This document shows, in pieces, positions 24,501-33,172 of a stretch of 64,000 nt of DNA. The stretch is from positions 186,001 through 250,000 of the forward strand of contig NZ_BAAANL010000006.1 of NCBI RefSeq assembly GCF_039529775.1, written 5' to 3'. The translations under genes were made by a program, and so were the position numbers. The notes below the pieces were generated by a model. It was not told the origin of the DNA, did no database searches, and saw only the letters and a program-made list of their open reading frames with translations. How positions within the stretch are numbered: position 1 is the first letter of the stretch; every line of letters begins with the position of its first letter. Source of the DNA: Myceligenerans crystallogenes. GTDB lineage: Bacteria > Actinomycetota > Actinomycetes > Actinomycetales > Cellulomonadaceae.

Positions 24501-27500
24501 ACCCAGATAACCCGGAATTGGCCTGGGGGACAGACGGATTCACGCAGGACCTCCAGTATGGCTACCTCGGTCCCATCGATTCAGCGCCGCAAAAGCACAA
24601 CCCAAAGCTCATTCTGAACACCCCCGGCACGTCGGTGCTTCGGATCCTTCGCGAACAGATCGCCAAGTGTGAGGAGTTTACCTTCTCTGTGGCGTTCGTG
24701 ACGCCCCGAGCGATCGCCCTGCTGAAGCAGGAACTGGCAGAATTTGAGGGCGAGGGGCGCATCATCACCTCGAACTACCTGGGCTTCAACTCGCCAGAGG
24801 CGTTCGCCGAACTGTACAACCTGACCCGGCTGAAGATCGACGTTCGCCTCCATGGGGCCGAGGCGTTCCATCCAAAAGGCTACATTTTCGAGCACGCTCG
24901 GACCGTCACCACCATGGTCGGCAGTTCGAATCTGACGGAGAGTGCACTCGTCAAGAATCATGAGTGGAACCTCAAAGTCTCTGCGCTCCGTGAAAGTGAC
25001 CTCGGGCGCCAGCTTGCGACGCTGGTGCAGGATCAGGTCAGAGATTCTGTGCCCCTCAGCCGTGAGTGGATCACCAAGTATGCGGAAACCTATGTTCCGC
25101 CGCACGCTCGACCCAAGCGACTCGCGCCGTTCATGCCAGTGCCCTCGCAGACAGAACCATTCACACCGTATGACGTCGTCGAGCCCGACCCGGACGCGGT
25201 CGAAGCTACGGTGGGCGCCGTCGAGCAGACAATTACAGCAGTGCTGCCGCCCACCATCACCCCGAATCGGATGCAGCAGGACGCACTCAATCAAATTGCC
25301 CTCGCTCGATCCGGAAGCGCGCCGCGCGCTCTGATCATTTCCGCAACAGGCACCGGAAAGACGATCCTGTCCGCCCTCGACGTCCGGGCCGTGGATCCCC
25401 AGCGACTGCTGTTCGTCGTCCACCGCGAGCAGATCCTGGACCGGACGATAGTCGAGTACCAGCGAGTACTCGGTGGGGATGTCTCGGACTACGGAAAGTT
25501 CAGTGGCAGCCAGAAGCGCCCTAACGCTCGGTACATCTTCGCCACCGTGCAGACGTTGTCTCGGCCCGGTGCCTTGGAAACGTTCGACCGCGACTCATTC
25601 GATTACGTCGTCTTCGACGAGGCCCATCGGTGTGGATCTCCCTCCCACCGGCGAGTCCTTGACTACTTCACCCCGGCGTTTACGCTCGGCATGACGGCAA
25701 CACCCGAGCGCAGCGACGGGTTCAACGTCTTCGAGCTGTTCAACTACGTGGTCCCGTACGAGATCCGGCTCCAGCACGCTCTCGAAGAGGACATGCTGGC
25801 CCCGTTCCACTACTACGGGATCACGGACGCCACCTTCGATGATGGCACGACGGTCACCGCAGAGACCGGACTGCCTCACCTGATCTCCCCAGCACGGGTT
25901 GCGCACCTCATCGATAAGCTCGAGCTGTATGGCCAAGCCGGAGTCAAGCCCTGCGGCCTCATCTTTTGTAGCAGCGTCGACGAAGCCCACGCCCTCTCGG
26001 ACGCGCTTAACGAAGAGCTCCTGCATGAAAAGCCACTCCGAACCGTCGCCCTGAGCGGCAGGGACTCGACCGAGCGCCGTGAGCAGATGGTCGAACGTCT
26101 CGTCGCCGGGGATCTTGACTACATCCTCACCGTCGACGTCTTCAACGAAGGCGTCGATATCCCGCCGGTCAACCAAGTCGTCATGCTGCGCCAGACCCAG
26201 TCCGCAATCGTCTTCGTCCAGCAGCTAGGCCGCGGGCTACGCAAGGCACCCGGCAAGGACTACCTCGTCGTCATCGACTTCATCGGCAACTACGCCACCA
26301 ACTACCTGATCCCGATCGCCCTCTTCGGCGATAACTCGCTGAACAAAGAGTCACTCCGACAGGAACTCATCGCCGCCGAGGAATCTGGAGTCCTGCCCGG
26401 GCTGTCGAGCGTCCGATTCGACAAGCTCGCACAGGAACGCGTCCTGACCTCGATCTCCACGACGAACCTCGTCACGAAACGCAAGCTGCGCGACGCTGTC
26501 GTCGCGATGCAGAATCGAGTAGGCGGTGTCCCGCGACTCTGGGATTTCTATCGCTTCGAGTCGGCAGACCCCGTGGTGCTCGCAACCATCGACGGCACCT
26601 ATCCACGGCTGCTGAAGTCACTTCTCAGGGTCAACGTGAACCTCACACCTGCCGAGGACCGCGCGCTCCAGGTCTTCTCCCAGGAAGTCCTCGCCTCTAA
26701 GCGACCGCACGAATTCGTTCTGCTAAAGGGTCTACTCCGAGAAGGCACCCTCTCGTGGGCACGCATCGAGGCACTTCTGCGTGAAACTAACTTGCCAACA
26801 TCGGACCAAATTGTGCGGAGCGTCGCCGACAGCCTCACACTCGACACACACCACAGCGCGGATCTGAAGAAGTACGGCGATCCCCCAGTCAACCGAACGG
26901 ATGCTGGCATCGCCCTCGCGCCAGAAGTCCTCAATGCCTACCGCGCTTCATCGACCTTCTCGGAAGAGGTCGATGACCTCCTCAAAACTGGCTCTACCCT
27001 CGTTCGCGACAGATACGATCCCTCCAAGCCATTCACTCGCGGTCTCCAATACACGCGCGACGACGTAGCCCGCATGCTGTGCCTCCCACGCGCGTGGAAG
27101 TCGATCTTCATGGGTTACAAGGCCGACCTCGACTCAGGCGCGTGCCCAGTCTTCGTCACCCTGCACAAGGCCTCGGACATCACCGCCACTACGGCTTACG
27201 AAGACCAAATTCTCGACCCAACAACGATGCTCTGGTACACGAGGAACCGAACCACCCTCAACGGCGATCAGGAAGCTGCCATCGTCGCTAACGAGGTGGA
27301 GATCCATGTTTTCGTCAAGAAGGACGACACTGAGGGCCGGAACTACTACTACCTCGGCCGAGCCCATGCCCATGACGCTGAGCAGACGACCATGGCTGGC
27401 AAGGATGGGAAGCGGGCCTCTGTGGTTCGGATGCACCTCCGTTTTGAGGTCCCCATTGATGCTGGTCTTTACGACTACTTCCACCCTACGATTACGAGCT

Positions 27501-27502
27501 GA
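24497..27502 (+). CDS. PLD-nuclease / superfamily 2 helicase / DUF3427 protein
   Basis: 1,001 residues; ATG at 24497. Order: phospholipase-D-like nuclease domain (~40-200) with HPKGYIF (His125, Lys127) and GSSNLTESAL; helicase motif I SATGTGKTI (~285); DEAH box VFDEAHRCG (~372); TATPERSDGF (motif III region); motif VI QQLGRGLRKAPGK (~575); then a ~300-residue C-terminal DUF3427 domain ending in a beta-rich DNA-binding-like module. Known arrangement of a conserved bacterial helicase-nuclease family often found in mobile or defence islands. It probably binds, unwinds and cuts DNA in the cytoplasm. GC is visibly lower than the core genome. Coupled to MutT upstream; the next gene starts 5 bp after its stop. 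Confidence 0.93.
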   Translation: MNPDNPELAWGTDGFTQDLQYGYLGPIDSAPQKHNPKLILNTPGTSVLRILREQIAKCEEFTFSVAFVTPRAIALLKQELAEFEGEGRIITSNYLGFNSPEAFAELYNLTRLKIDVRLHGAEAFHPKGYIFEHARTVTTMVGSSNLTESALVKNHEWNLKVSALRESDLGRQLATLVQDQVRDSVPLSREWITKYAETYVPPHARPKRLAPFMPVPSQTEPFTPYDVVEPDPDAVEATVGAVEQTITAVLPPTITPNRMQQDALNQIALARSGSAPRALIISATGTGKTILSALDVRAVDPQRLLFVVHREQILDRTIVEYQRVLGGDVSDYGKFSGSQKRPNARYIFATVQTLSRPGALETFDRDSFDYVVFDEAHRCGSPSHRRVLDYFTPAFTLGMTATPERSDGFNVFELFNYVVPYEIRLQHALEEDMLAPFHYYGITDATFDDGTTVTAETGLPHLISPARVAHLIDKLELYGQAGVKPCGLIFCSSVDEAHALSDALNEELLHEKPLRTVALSGRDSTERREQMVERLVAGDLDYILTVDVFNEGVDIPPVNQVVMLRQTQSAIVFVQQLGRGLRKAPGKDYLVVIDFIGNYATNYLIPIALFGDNSLNKESLRQELIAAEESGVLPGLSSVRFDKLAQERVLTSISTTNLVTKRKLRDAVVAMQNRVGGVPRLWDFYRFESADPVVLATIDGTYPRLLKSLLRVNVNLTPAEDRALQVFSQEVLASKRPHEFVLLKGLLREGTLSWARIEALLRETNLPTSDQIVRSVADSLTLDTHHSADLKKYGDPPVNRTDAGIALAPEVLNAYRASSTFSEEVDDLLKTGSTLVRDRYDPSKPFTRGLQYTRDDVARMLCLPRAWKSIFMGYKADLDSGACPVFVTLHKASDITATTAYEDQILDPTTMLWYTRNRTTLNGDQEAAIVANEVEIHVFVKKDDTEGRNYYYLGRAHAHDAEQTTMAGKDGKRASVVRMHLRFEVPIDAGLYDYFHPTITS

Positions 27503-27507
27503 GAACG

Positions 27508-28071
27508 ATGAACATCGCAATGCAGATGCAATTGGGCACTGTTGGTGAGTGGGTCAGCGGCTTGGGATCACTTCTGGCCGTGGTAGTCGCAGTGCTGCTT
27601 TACTCGTTTGAACGCAGGGATCGTCAGGCTGCAGAACAACGAGAGCAGGCTATGCACGATCGCGAGCACGCTCGTCAAGATACCTTGGATCGCGACCGAA
27701 GGGAGGCTCAAGCTAGAAGCGTAGCCGCCTGGCAGCACTCGCGCCTCGGGAACGTAAGCGAACTTGACGCTGATAACGGGCTTCCACCGCTCGAAATCCG
27801 GATCCTGAGTATCGTCAACGGGTCGGCCCAGCCCGTCTTCAACGTCCGGGTCCAACTTTGGGGAAGCCCACCGAACCAGGCCACTCGTAGTCCGCTACGA
27901 ACGCTTGACGCGCTCGGTCCCGGAGAACGTGACGACCATGAGCCTCGCAATCATCCAGGCCACCTTGGAGAAATCGTCGTCCAATTCACTGACACCGCTG
28001 ACTCGCATTGGGAGCGGCGCCAGAACGGTGGCCTTCGGCAGATCAGCGATCGCGAAAGATGGCCTCTGTAG
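27508..28071 (+). CDS. Small membrane-anchored coiled-coil protein of a defence-like island
   Basis: 187 residues, not recognised. One N-terminal membrane helix (LGSLLAVVVAVLLYSF, ~19-34) is followed by a highly charged coiled coil (ERRDRQAAEQREQAMHDRE, ~36-80) and a small beta-rich tail (~90-187) with FTDTADSHWERRQNGGL. Proteins with this helix-coiled-coil-beta layout recur in actinobacterial islands next to helicases or toxins. It starts 5 bp after the helicase gene and is probably in the same operon. A membrane effector or anchor role is speculation. Confidence 0.75.
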   Translation: MNIAMQMQLGTVGEWVSGLGSLLAVVVAVLLYSFERRDRQAAEQREQAMHDREHARQDTLDRDRREAQARSVAAWQHSRLGNVSELDADNGLPPLEIRILSIVNGSAQPVFNVRVQLWGSPPNQATRSPLRTLDALGPGERDDHEPRNHPGHLGEIVVQFTDTADSHWERRQNGGLRQISDRERWPL

Positions 28072-28216
28072 CAAGCAACTGATCGGATCACAGGTCAGCT
28101 AGTTTCTACAGAATAACAAATCAGGTTGTTGAGACCGACGAAAGTCCGTCCGGTGGCGCCAGCAATCTGCTGTGCCTGCGCCCCTCCTAAGCAGGCGATG
28201 ACGGCGTACTCTGTGT

Positions 28217-28909
28217 TTGGTGCGGTTTCCCGTAACGGAAACTCGTACGACTGAGGTCGGCTCGCGGCTCTGCGTCGGTGGAGCACTTGCGCTCACAGCA
28301 ATCGCCCGGCCGAAGTCCTCGCGAGGAGGCAACGACTATCTCCTGCTCGTCCAGGAGCGCTCGGACAAGGTTCTCAACGCACGACGCCAGCTCGCGGTCA
28401 TCCCTAAGGGCTTCCACGGTCCCCTGAACGACGTCGCCGGCGACGCGACGATTGGCGCGACGATCATGCGTGAACTGGAGGAAGAGCTCTTCGGGCGGAA
28501 GGATGTCGACTCCACGATCGGCGAATCCCGGCACGCCGACCCGATGCATCCCGACCACCTGTCCGCGCCGATGGCCTGGCTCACCAGACACGACGGCGGG
28601 CAGACCTGGCGGACGGAATGCACCGGTATCGGGTTCAACATGGTCAACGGGAACTACGAGTTCGCCGGTCTCATCGTCATTGAGGACGAGACATGGTGGG
28701 AGCAGTTCGGCGGGCAGATTGAAGCCAACTGGGAGTCACACGCCCTACGACGCTACTCCTCGAAGGACGCCTTGGTCGTGGATACACTCGCGCACGACCC
28801 GTCATGGAGCGGCGAAGGACTGTTCGCGCTGCTTCAAGGCATCCGCCGCCTGCACCGGACCGGTGACGACCGTATCGACCTACCAATGATCGAGCTGGAG
28901 CCGCGATGA
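28217..28909 (+). CDS. Nudix-like protein with degenerate catalytic box
   Basis: 230 residues if the TTG at 28217 is used; a GTG follows at 28220, and no good ribosome site supports either. GDATIGATIMRELEEELFG (~75-95) looks like the second half of a Nudix box (REUxEE), but the upstream G-x5-E half is not conserved, so hydrolysis is doubtful. It may bind a nucleotide as a regulator. Its stop overlaps the next start by 4 bp (ATGA). It belongs to a three-gene set with the cupin and flavoprotein genes. Confidence 0.78.
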   Translation: MVRFPVTETRTTEVGSRLCVGGALALTAIARPKSSRGGNDYLLLVQERSDKVLNARRQLAVIPKGFHGPLNDVAGDATIGATIMRELEEELFGRKDVDSTIGESRHADPMHPDHLSAPMAWLTRHDGGQTWRTECTGIGFNMVNGNYEFAGLIVIEDETWWEQFGGQIEANWESHALRRYSSKDALVVDTLAHDPSWSGEGLFALLQGIRRLHRTGDDRIDLPMIELEPR

Positions 28910-29268
28910 GTGACAACTGGTACTCGGGAAACGCCAACGACGACGCCGACCAGCACCGCGGCTGGCTCCTCGGTCACTTCATCGCACCCCAGACACCCGG
29001 TTCGACCGTCCGGCAGTCCGACCACCTCGAGGTCAAGTGGGGCATCCACCCCGCCGGACAACAACGGCCCGAATGGACCGCGGACGACCAACGCACCACG
29101 ATGCTCCTGCTCGTATCCGGCCGCTTCCGTCTCGACCTCACGACGGGCTCCACCGTCCTGGAACGCCAAGGCGATTACGTCGTCTGGGGACCGGGCATCG
29201 ACCACTCATGGCAAGCCGAGAAGGACTCTGTCGTCGTCACGGTGCGCTGGCCGTCGCTCGCCGGCTGA
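28906..29268 (+). CDS. Small cupin-fold protein
   Basis: 120 residues; ATG overlaps the preceding stop. Short beta-barrel pattern: LEVKWGIHPAGQQRPEW, TTMLLLVSGRFRLDLTTG, LERQGDYVVWGPGIDHSWQA. The PGIDHSW resembles the second cupin motif with its metal-binding His. Homologues are often mislabelled 'signal peptidase I', but there is no membrane helix or Ser/Lys dyad. It likely binds a small ligand. Part of the Nudix-like / cupin / flavoprotein operon. Confidence 0.82.
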   Translation: MSDNWYSGNANDDADQHRGWLLGHFIAPQTPGSTVRQSDHLEVKWGIHPAGQQRPEWTADDQRTTMLLLVSGRFRLDLTTGSTVLERQGDYVVWGPGIDHSWQAEKDSVVVTVRWPSLAG

Positions 29269-29299
29269 CTGCGATCGCTCGCCCGGTACGCTCACGTCT

Positions 29300-29833
29300 A
29301 TGGGCCGAGGCGTTCTGTACGTCGCCGTGTGCGCAGCCGGTGCGACAAGACTGGTGCCGTCAAGATTCCTGCCGATGGCCGCAGACCGTGGCTGGGACGT
29401 GCACGTCCTGGCCACAGCGCAAACCGCTGAGATCTTCCCCAACGTGATGCGGCAGATCGAGGTGACGACCGGGCGCCCGGTGCGAACCGACTTCCACACG
29501 ACCGTGGGCTATTCACTCCCGGATCCGGATGCTGTCATGCTCGCACCGGCCTCCTATAACACGGTGACGAAGCTCGCTCTGGGCATCGCGGACACCTACG
29601 TGCTGACCCGTCTGACGGAACAGGTCGGCAGGCGGATTCCGATCGTCGTCGGCCCGTAGGTCAACGAGAAGTTCGCGAAGCACCCGACCTACGCCGCGAC
29701 CCTTGAGCGCCTGCGAAGCTGGGGTCTGCACGTCGTGATCGGTCCGGACGAGCCTCATCAGTCTGGCGACGCTGCCGCTGAGACCTTCCCTTGGAACGAG
29801 CTCCTGAACGCGCTCGAGCCAGACGCAGCCTGA
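29300..29833 (+). pseudogene. Flavoprotein (PPC decarboxylase-like) interrupted by an in-frame TAG
   Basis: Reads as one 178-codon frame except for TAG at 29657-29659 (codon 120). Before the stop: GRGVLYVAVCAAGATRLVP start, then LAPASYNTVTKLALGIADT, the hallmark of the HFCD flavoprotein family (phosphopantothenoylcysteine-decarboxylase-like). After the stop the same frame continues with VNEKFAKHPTYAATLERL, WGLHVVIGP and ETFPWNELLNAL, the expected C-terminus, ending at TGA 29831-29833. A single base change (for example from TAC or TGG) explains it. The truncated 119-residue product would lack the C-terminal substrate region. Recent inactivation or a sequencing error are both possible. Confidence 0.82.
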
Positions 29834-29919
29834 GGAGCCGCAGCGTATTCAGTCGTCGTGACGAATCCTGACCGAGACGCCCGGTTCAAGTGGCGCAATC
29901 CTGTGTCGTTCCGTGGCAA

Positions 29920-29947
29920 GGCCGCGCGCTCCACCGAGCGCACGGCC
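29920..29947. terminator. Bidirectional terminator between the flavoprotein and DUF1963 genes
   Basis: GGCCGCGCGCTC (29920-29931), a CACC loop, and GAGCGCACGGCC (29936-29947) form a 12-bp stem with one mismatch between two convergent genes. Confidence 0.65.
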
Positions 29948-29957
29948 CAAACGCCGC

Positions 29958-31487
29958 TCACGGGTTCGAGTACATACAAACCTCCACCCGATCGAACCGC
30001 CGCTCCGCCAGGTCCTCCCGCGTGATCGTCCAGTACACCGACGCCATCGGCAGCCCGTCCCACTGCGCCAGCAGCACCCAGTCCCCCGGCTCGGACCGCC
30101 CGGTCTGCTCGTGAAGCGCGGCCGACCTCGCCGCCGGGTCGCCCCACCCCTCGTGGTCGAACGCGTGGCCGCCGAGACGCCACTCCCCGCTGCCACCCGC
30201 CGGTCCGACGGTGTCCGGGATGCCGTCCCACACATACATGATCTCCTCGGCCCGCGGGTGCACGGCCCGGAGTTCCTTCGTGACGTCCGGCAGCGTGTAC
30301 CCGTGGCCCACCCGCAGCTCGCCCGCGCGGCGCAGGTCCTCGTCAAGGTCTTCGGGCGTGTCGTACTCGTACGGCTCCCAGTCGTAGTTCGTCTGGCGTT
30401 CGACGACCGGCGCACCCGCCGGCACGTACACCGCCGACCCCTCCGGGTAGATCTCCAGGTCGGGGTTGGCGCACAGCAGCAGGTGCCCGTCCGGCGGGAG
30501 CGGGAGGTCGGTGGCCCCCGGCGGGATCGCCGACAGGTCGATCGTCGCCAGGAGCTGGTGCTCCCGGACGTCGCCGTCGTCGTGCACGGTGGCGGGCACC
30601 GACGCGTCCGCCGGCAGCATCAGCGGGCTGCCCAGCCGCGCCGCGACCGGCCCGTCCCACCCGGCCCCGAGCCGCACGTCAGGCCGCGCGAGCGCGAGCC
30701 AGCGCTCGACGTCGGCCCGCGGGATCCCCTGCAGGGTCGATTCCTGCAGGAACAGGTCGATGTGCCCGACGACGGCGCGCGGCAGCCCCCGGACGGGTCC
30801 CGGCACCGCGGCGGGCAGTTCCCAGCCGGGCTCCGGCGCGGGGACATCAGTGTCGCCCAGCGCAGCCAGCCACTCCGCGGCCGACGCCCGCACGGAGGCG
30901 TCGTCGTCGGACAGGCCCTTCCGCGCGAGCTCGGCGGCGCGCGGATGCGTGGCCAGCGCACGCCGTGCGGCGTGACGGTACCGGGTGCGCCCGACGGCGA
31001 GGGCGGTGAGCCTGGCGACGAGCGCCTCCGGGGCCACCGGGAACTGCTCGAGGACGGTCAGGGCGACCGCGGGGCTGTCGACCCAGCGGTCGTAGTCGAG
31101 ATAGCCGAGCGGGCCGGGCTCCGGGCGGAGGCCCGGGGCCCCGGTGGGATAGCCGTCGACGTCGTCGCCCAGGAACTCCGCGAGGAGGTCCGGGCGCTCG
31201 GCGAACAGTGGCCACCAGCGGTGGGCGTGCTCGGCGGCCCGCGCGCCGCCGGCGGGGGTCCGCAGGTGGCCGGCGACGCGGCGATCGGCGTCGTCGTCCG
31301 CTGCGTCCTCGGCGAGGACGTCGCGGAGGATGCGGACGTCGGACAAACGCGGGAGCAGGCCGTCCAGGCGATCGTGGAACTGACGGTCCTGGCCGCGGGT
31401 CTCGGCCGCATGGGTGCGGAGTTCCGCCACGAGGTCCTGGGCGGGCGGGTCGTACGGCGGGACGGCGGCCTGGGGAGGTGCGTGCAT
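29958..31487 (-). CDS. DUF1963 (YwqG-like) protein with N-terminal repeat region
   Basis: 509 residues; ATG at 31487 chosen, though no clear ribosome site precedes it. Residues ~1-240 are helical with a HEAT-like stretch around ARRALATHPRAAELARKGLSDDD, also seen in variant-Leu-rich/HEAT proteins. The C-terminal half has the DUF1963 pattern: RLGSPLMLPAD, LLATIDLSAIPPG, DGHLLLCANPDLEI, GGHAFDHEGWGDP, and WVLLAQWDGLPM. Function of the family is unknown. Cytoplasmic, strongly acidic. High GC, so core-genome-like. Confidence 0.85.
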   Translation of the reverse strand: MHAPPQAAVPPYDPPAQDLVAELRTHAAETRGQDRQFHDRLDGLLPRLSDVRILRDVLAEDAADDDADRRVAGHLRTPAGGARAAEHAHRWWPLFAERPDLLAEFLGDDVDGYPTGAPGLRPEPGPLGYLDYDRWVDSPAVALTVLEQFPVAPEALVARLTALAVGRTRYRHAARRALATHPRAAELARKGLSDDDASVRASAAEWLAALGDTDVPAPEPGWELPAAVPGPVRGLPRAVVGHIDLFLQESTLQGIPRADVERWLALARPDVRLGAGWDGPVAARLGSPLMLPADASVPATVHDDGDVREHQLLATIDLSAIPPGATDLPLPPDGHLLLCANPDLEIYPEGSAVYVPAGAPVVERQTNYDWEPYEYDTPEDLDEDLRRAGELRVGHGYTLPDVTKELRAVHPRAEEIMYVWDGIPDTVGPAGGSGEWRLGGHAFDHEGWGDPAARSAALHEQTGRSEPGDWVLLAQWDGLPMASVYWTITREDLAERRFDRVEVCMYSNP

Positions 31488-31608
31488 AGGAGCACGATAG
31501 AGACATCGTCCCCGGCCGCGAGGTTCGCGCGCCGAGCGCTCCGCCGGCCGGCGAACTCCGGGGGAAATCGATGGCGCCCGGCCCCGGCCCATCGCTACCG
31601 TCGCGCCC

Positions 31609-32226
31609 GTGCCAGACATTCCGCAGCGGCAGGTCCGTGCCGTGTTCGACGACACCACAATCGTCGTCTACCAGGCCTACCCGCCCGAGATCGCCGGGGC
31701 CGCGGTCGCGGCGGGCACGTTCGTCGCGCCGTTCAAGCGCGAGCGGATGACATGGATCAAGCCGTCGTTCCTCTGGATGATGTACCGCTCCGGCTGGGCG
31801 TCCAAGCCCGGGCAGGAGCGCGTCCTGGCGGTCCGCATCACACGCGACGGCTTCCACGAGGCCCTCGCCGGCGCGTGCCTGTCCCACTTCGACCGCACGA
31901 TGTACGACGACGCCGCGGCCTGGGAAGCCCGCAAGCGCGAGACCGAGGTGCGCGTGCAGTGGGACCCGGAGCGGACGCCGTCCGGCGCGCCGCTCCCCCA
32001 CCGGTCGCTGCAGGTCGGGCTGAGCGGGAGCGCCGTCGACGCCTACGTGAGCCGCTGGATCGTCGGCATCGAGGACATCACCGACGACGTCCGCGACTGG
32101 CGCGCCCTGCTCTCGACGGACCCCGGCGTCGTCGGGGCGATGCTCCCGCCCGAGCTGCCGTACCCGCTGCCGGACGACGTCGCCGGCATCGTCGGCGCGA
32201 CCCCTGCCCCAGCGTCGGGTCGATGA
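31609..32226 (+). CDS. DUF4291 protein
   Basis: 205 residues; GTG at 31609. The family's most conserved block, MTWIKPSFLWMMYRSGW (residues ~46-62), is intact, as are the start RQVRAVFDDTTIVVYQAY and the Arg/Glu-rich HRSLQVGLSG region (~125-145). Function of the family is unknown. The last ~10 residues may be non-native, because the 3' end abuts a truncated HAD-like gene on the other strand. Core-genome composition. Confidence 0.9.
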   Translation: MPDIPQRQVRAVFDDTTIVVYQAYPPEIAGAAVAAGTFVAPFKRERMTWIKPSFLWMMYRSGWASKPGQERVLAVRITRDGFHEALAGACLSHFDRTMYDDAAAWEARKRETEVRVQWDPERTPSGAPLPHRSLQVGLSGSAVDAYVSRWIVGIEDITDDVRDWRALLSTDPGVVGAMLPPELPYPLPDDVAGIVGATPAPASGR

Positions 32227-32356
32227 GGTCCAGTTCCGGGCGTGGGCCGTTCTGCTCGGCTGAACCGCGCGCCACCGCAAGCATGCCGGGACCTCCGAAC
32301 GGCAGCAGCGTGCCGTCCACATCCAGGAACAGCACGGGGCGGGATAGGTCCGGCAC
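32208..32356 (-). pseudogene. HAD-family phosphatase N-terminal fragment
   Basis: A minus-strand frame from a GTG at 32356 encodes RPVLFLDVDGTLLPFGG, the DxDGT catalytic start of HAD phosphatases, and runs to LDLIDPTLGQG. Full-length relatives then continue for over 100 residues, but here the frame passes into the 3' end of the convergent DUF4291 gene and loses all similarity. It is best read as the remnant left at a deletion or insertion junction. The fragment end is approximate. Confidence 0.6.
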
Positions 32357-32404
32357 GCACCGCACGATAGCGGAAGCATCAGGACGGAACCCGCTGCACA
32401 GCAC

Positions 32405-33172
32405 CTACGGGCGTAACGGATCTGGGCACGCACCGCCGGTCCACGGGCACTTGACCGGGTCGAACGCCGGGCGCCCGTGGGTCTTGAGGAACCGGCTGGT
32501 GGCTCCGTAGCCCGGATCGAGGATGCGAGCCACCGTGAAGACGGACACCTCGACCGCGCCGGCCCGCTTGAGGGCAGCGGCCGCAGATTGTGCGTTCGAC
32601 CCGCTCACCCAGGAATCATCCACGAGCAACACGTGCTGCGGGACGTCTGCCGATTTGACGACGAAATTCTCCGGCCGCAGGCGACGCCTCTGGAAGTCTG
32701 GCGAAACCGCGAGCCGCACCTCGCCGTCAGGTCGCCGCGCGATACTCCTGACGATCTCGCCGAGCCGGGTGCGTCCTTTCGACGACGGCAGGACGGCCCA
32801 CCCGATCGACCTTCCGGACAAGTTCATGACGCACTCGATATGTCCGCGGAGCCCGAGTGCGACCAGCATCTCCATCACGCGCTTGACCTCGCGGCCAGGG
32901 TTCGAGCTCTTGTACTGGTGAACCACCTTGTAGCTCTGCGAGTCGTACTCCTCGGCGTAGACGAGCACGCCCACGCGGTCAGCCAGCGGCACCCCGGACC
33001 TCGCGTGCTGCTCGCACTCGTGGCACCTGACGTCGACGGAGTGGTTGAGCGGCTTGGCGCATACCGAGCAGGTCTTTCGCGTCTCGAAGACGGCATTCTG
33101 GAGATGTCTGCCGTGCGCCGTGCGCAGGTAGTCCGCGACGGGTTCGACCGTCTCCGGGATCCGGCGGCTCAC
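32405..33172 (-). CDS. Zinc-ribbon phosphoribosyltransferase (ComF-like), third gene of the PRTase-DprA operon
   Basis: 255 residues; GTG at 33172 overlaps the DprA-like stop by 4 bp (GTGA). N-terminal Cys pairs CSVCAKPL and RCHECEQH (~35-53) form a zinc ribbon as in ComF. The C-terminal half has the PRPP-binding loop VLLVDDSWVSGSNAQSAAAA (~178-197). The middle is Arg-rich. ComF proteins act in DNA uptake; here the combination with a DprA-like gene and a second PRTase gene, with no other competence gene, suggests a conflict or nucleotide-signalling role instead. Lower GC than neighbours. Catalysis is predicted from the intact Asp-Asp. Confidence 0.88.
   Translation of the reverse strand: MSRRIPETVEPVADYLRTAHGRHLQNAVFETRKTCSVCAKPLNHSVDVRCHECEQHARSGVPLADRVGVLVYAEEYDSQSYKVVHQYKSSNPGREVKRVMEMLVALGLRGHIECVMNLSGRSIGWAVLPSSKGRTRLGEIVRSIARRPDGEVRLAVSPDFQRRRLRPENFVVKSADVPQHVLLVDDSWVSGSNAQSAAAALKRAGAVEVSVFTVARILDPGYGATSRFLKTHGRPAFDPVKCPWTGGACPDPLRP

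Noticed and set aside
27880..28071. Possible frameshift near the end of the membrane coiled-coil protein
   Set aside because: The tail FTDTADSHWERRQNGGL fits the beta-rich end seen in such proteins, so the single frame is adequate.
28095..28286. Minus-strand short frames between the coiled-coil and Nudix-like genes
   Set aside because: No ribosome site, overlaps the Nudix-like start, no similarity.
29875..29905. GGTTCAAG resembling a tRNA T-loop
   Set aside because: No acceptor, D or anticodon arms could be folded around it on either strand.
29913..32510. Long + strand frame spanning the DUF1963 gene and DUF4291 gene
   Set aside because: Antisense to DUF1963, out of frame with DUF4291, low-complexity composition.
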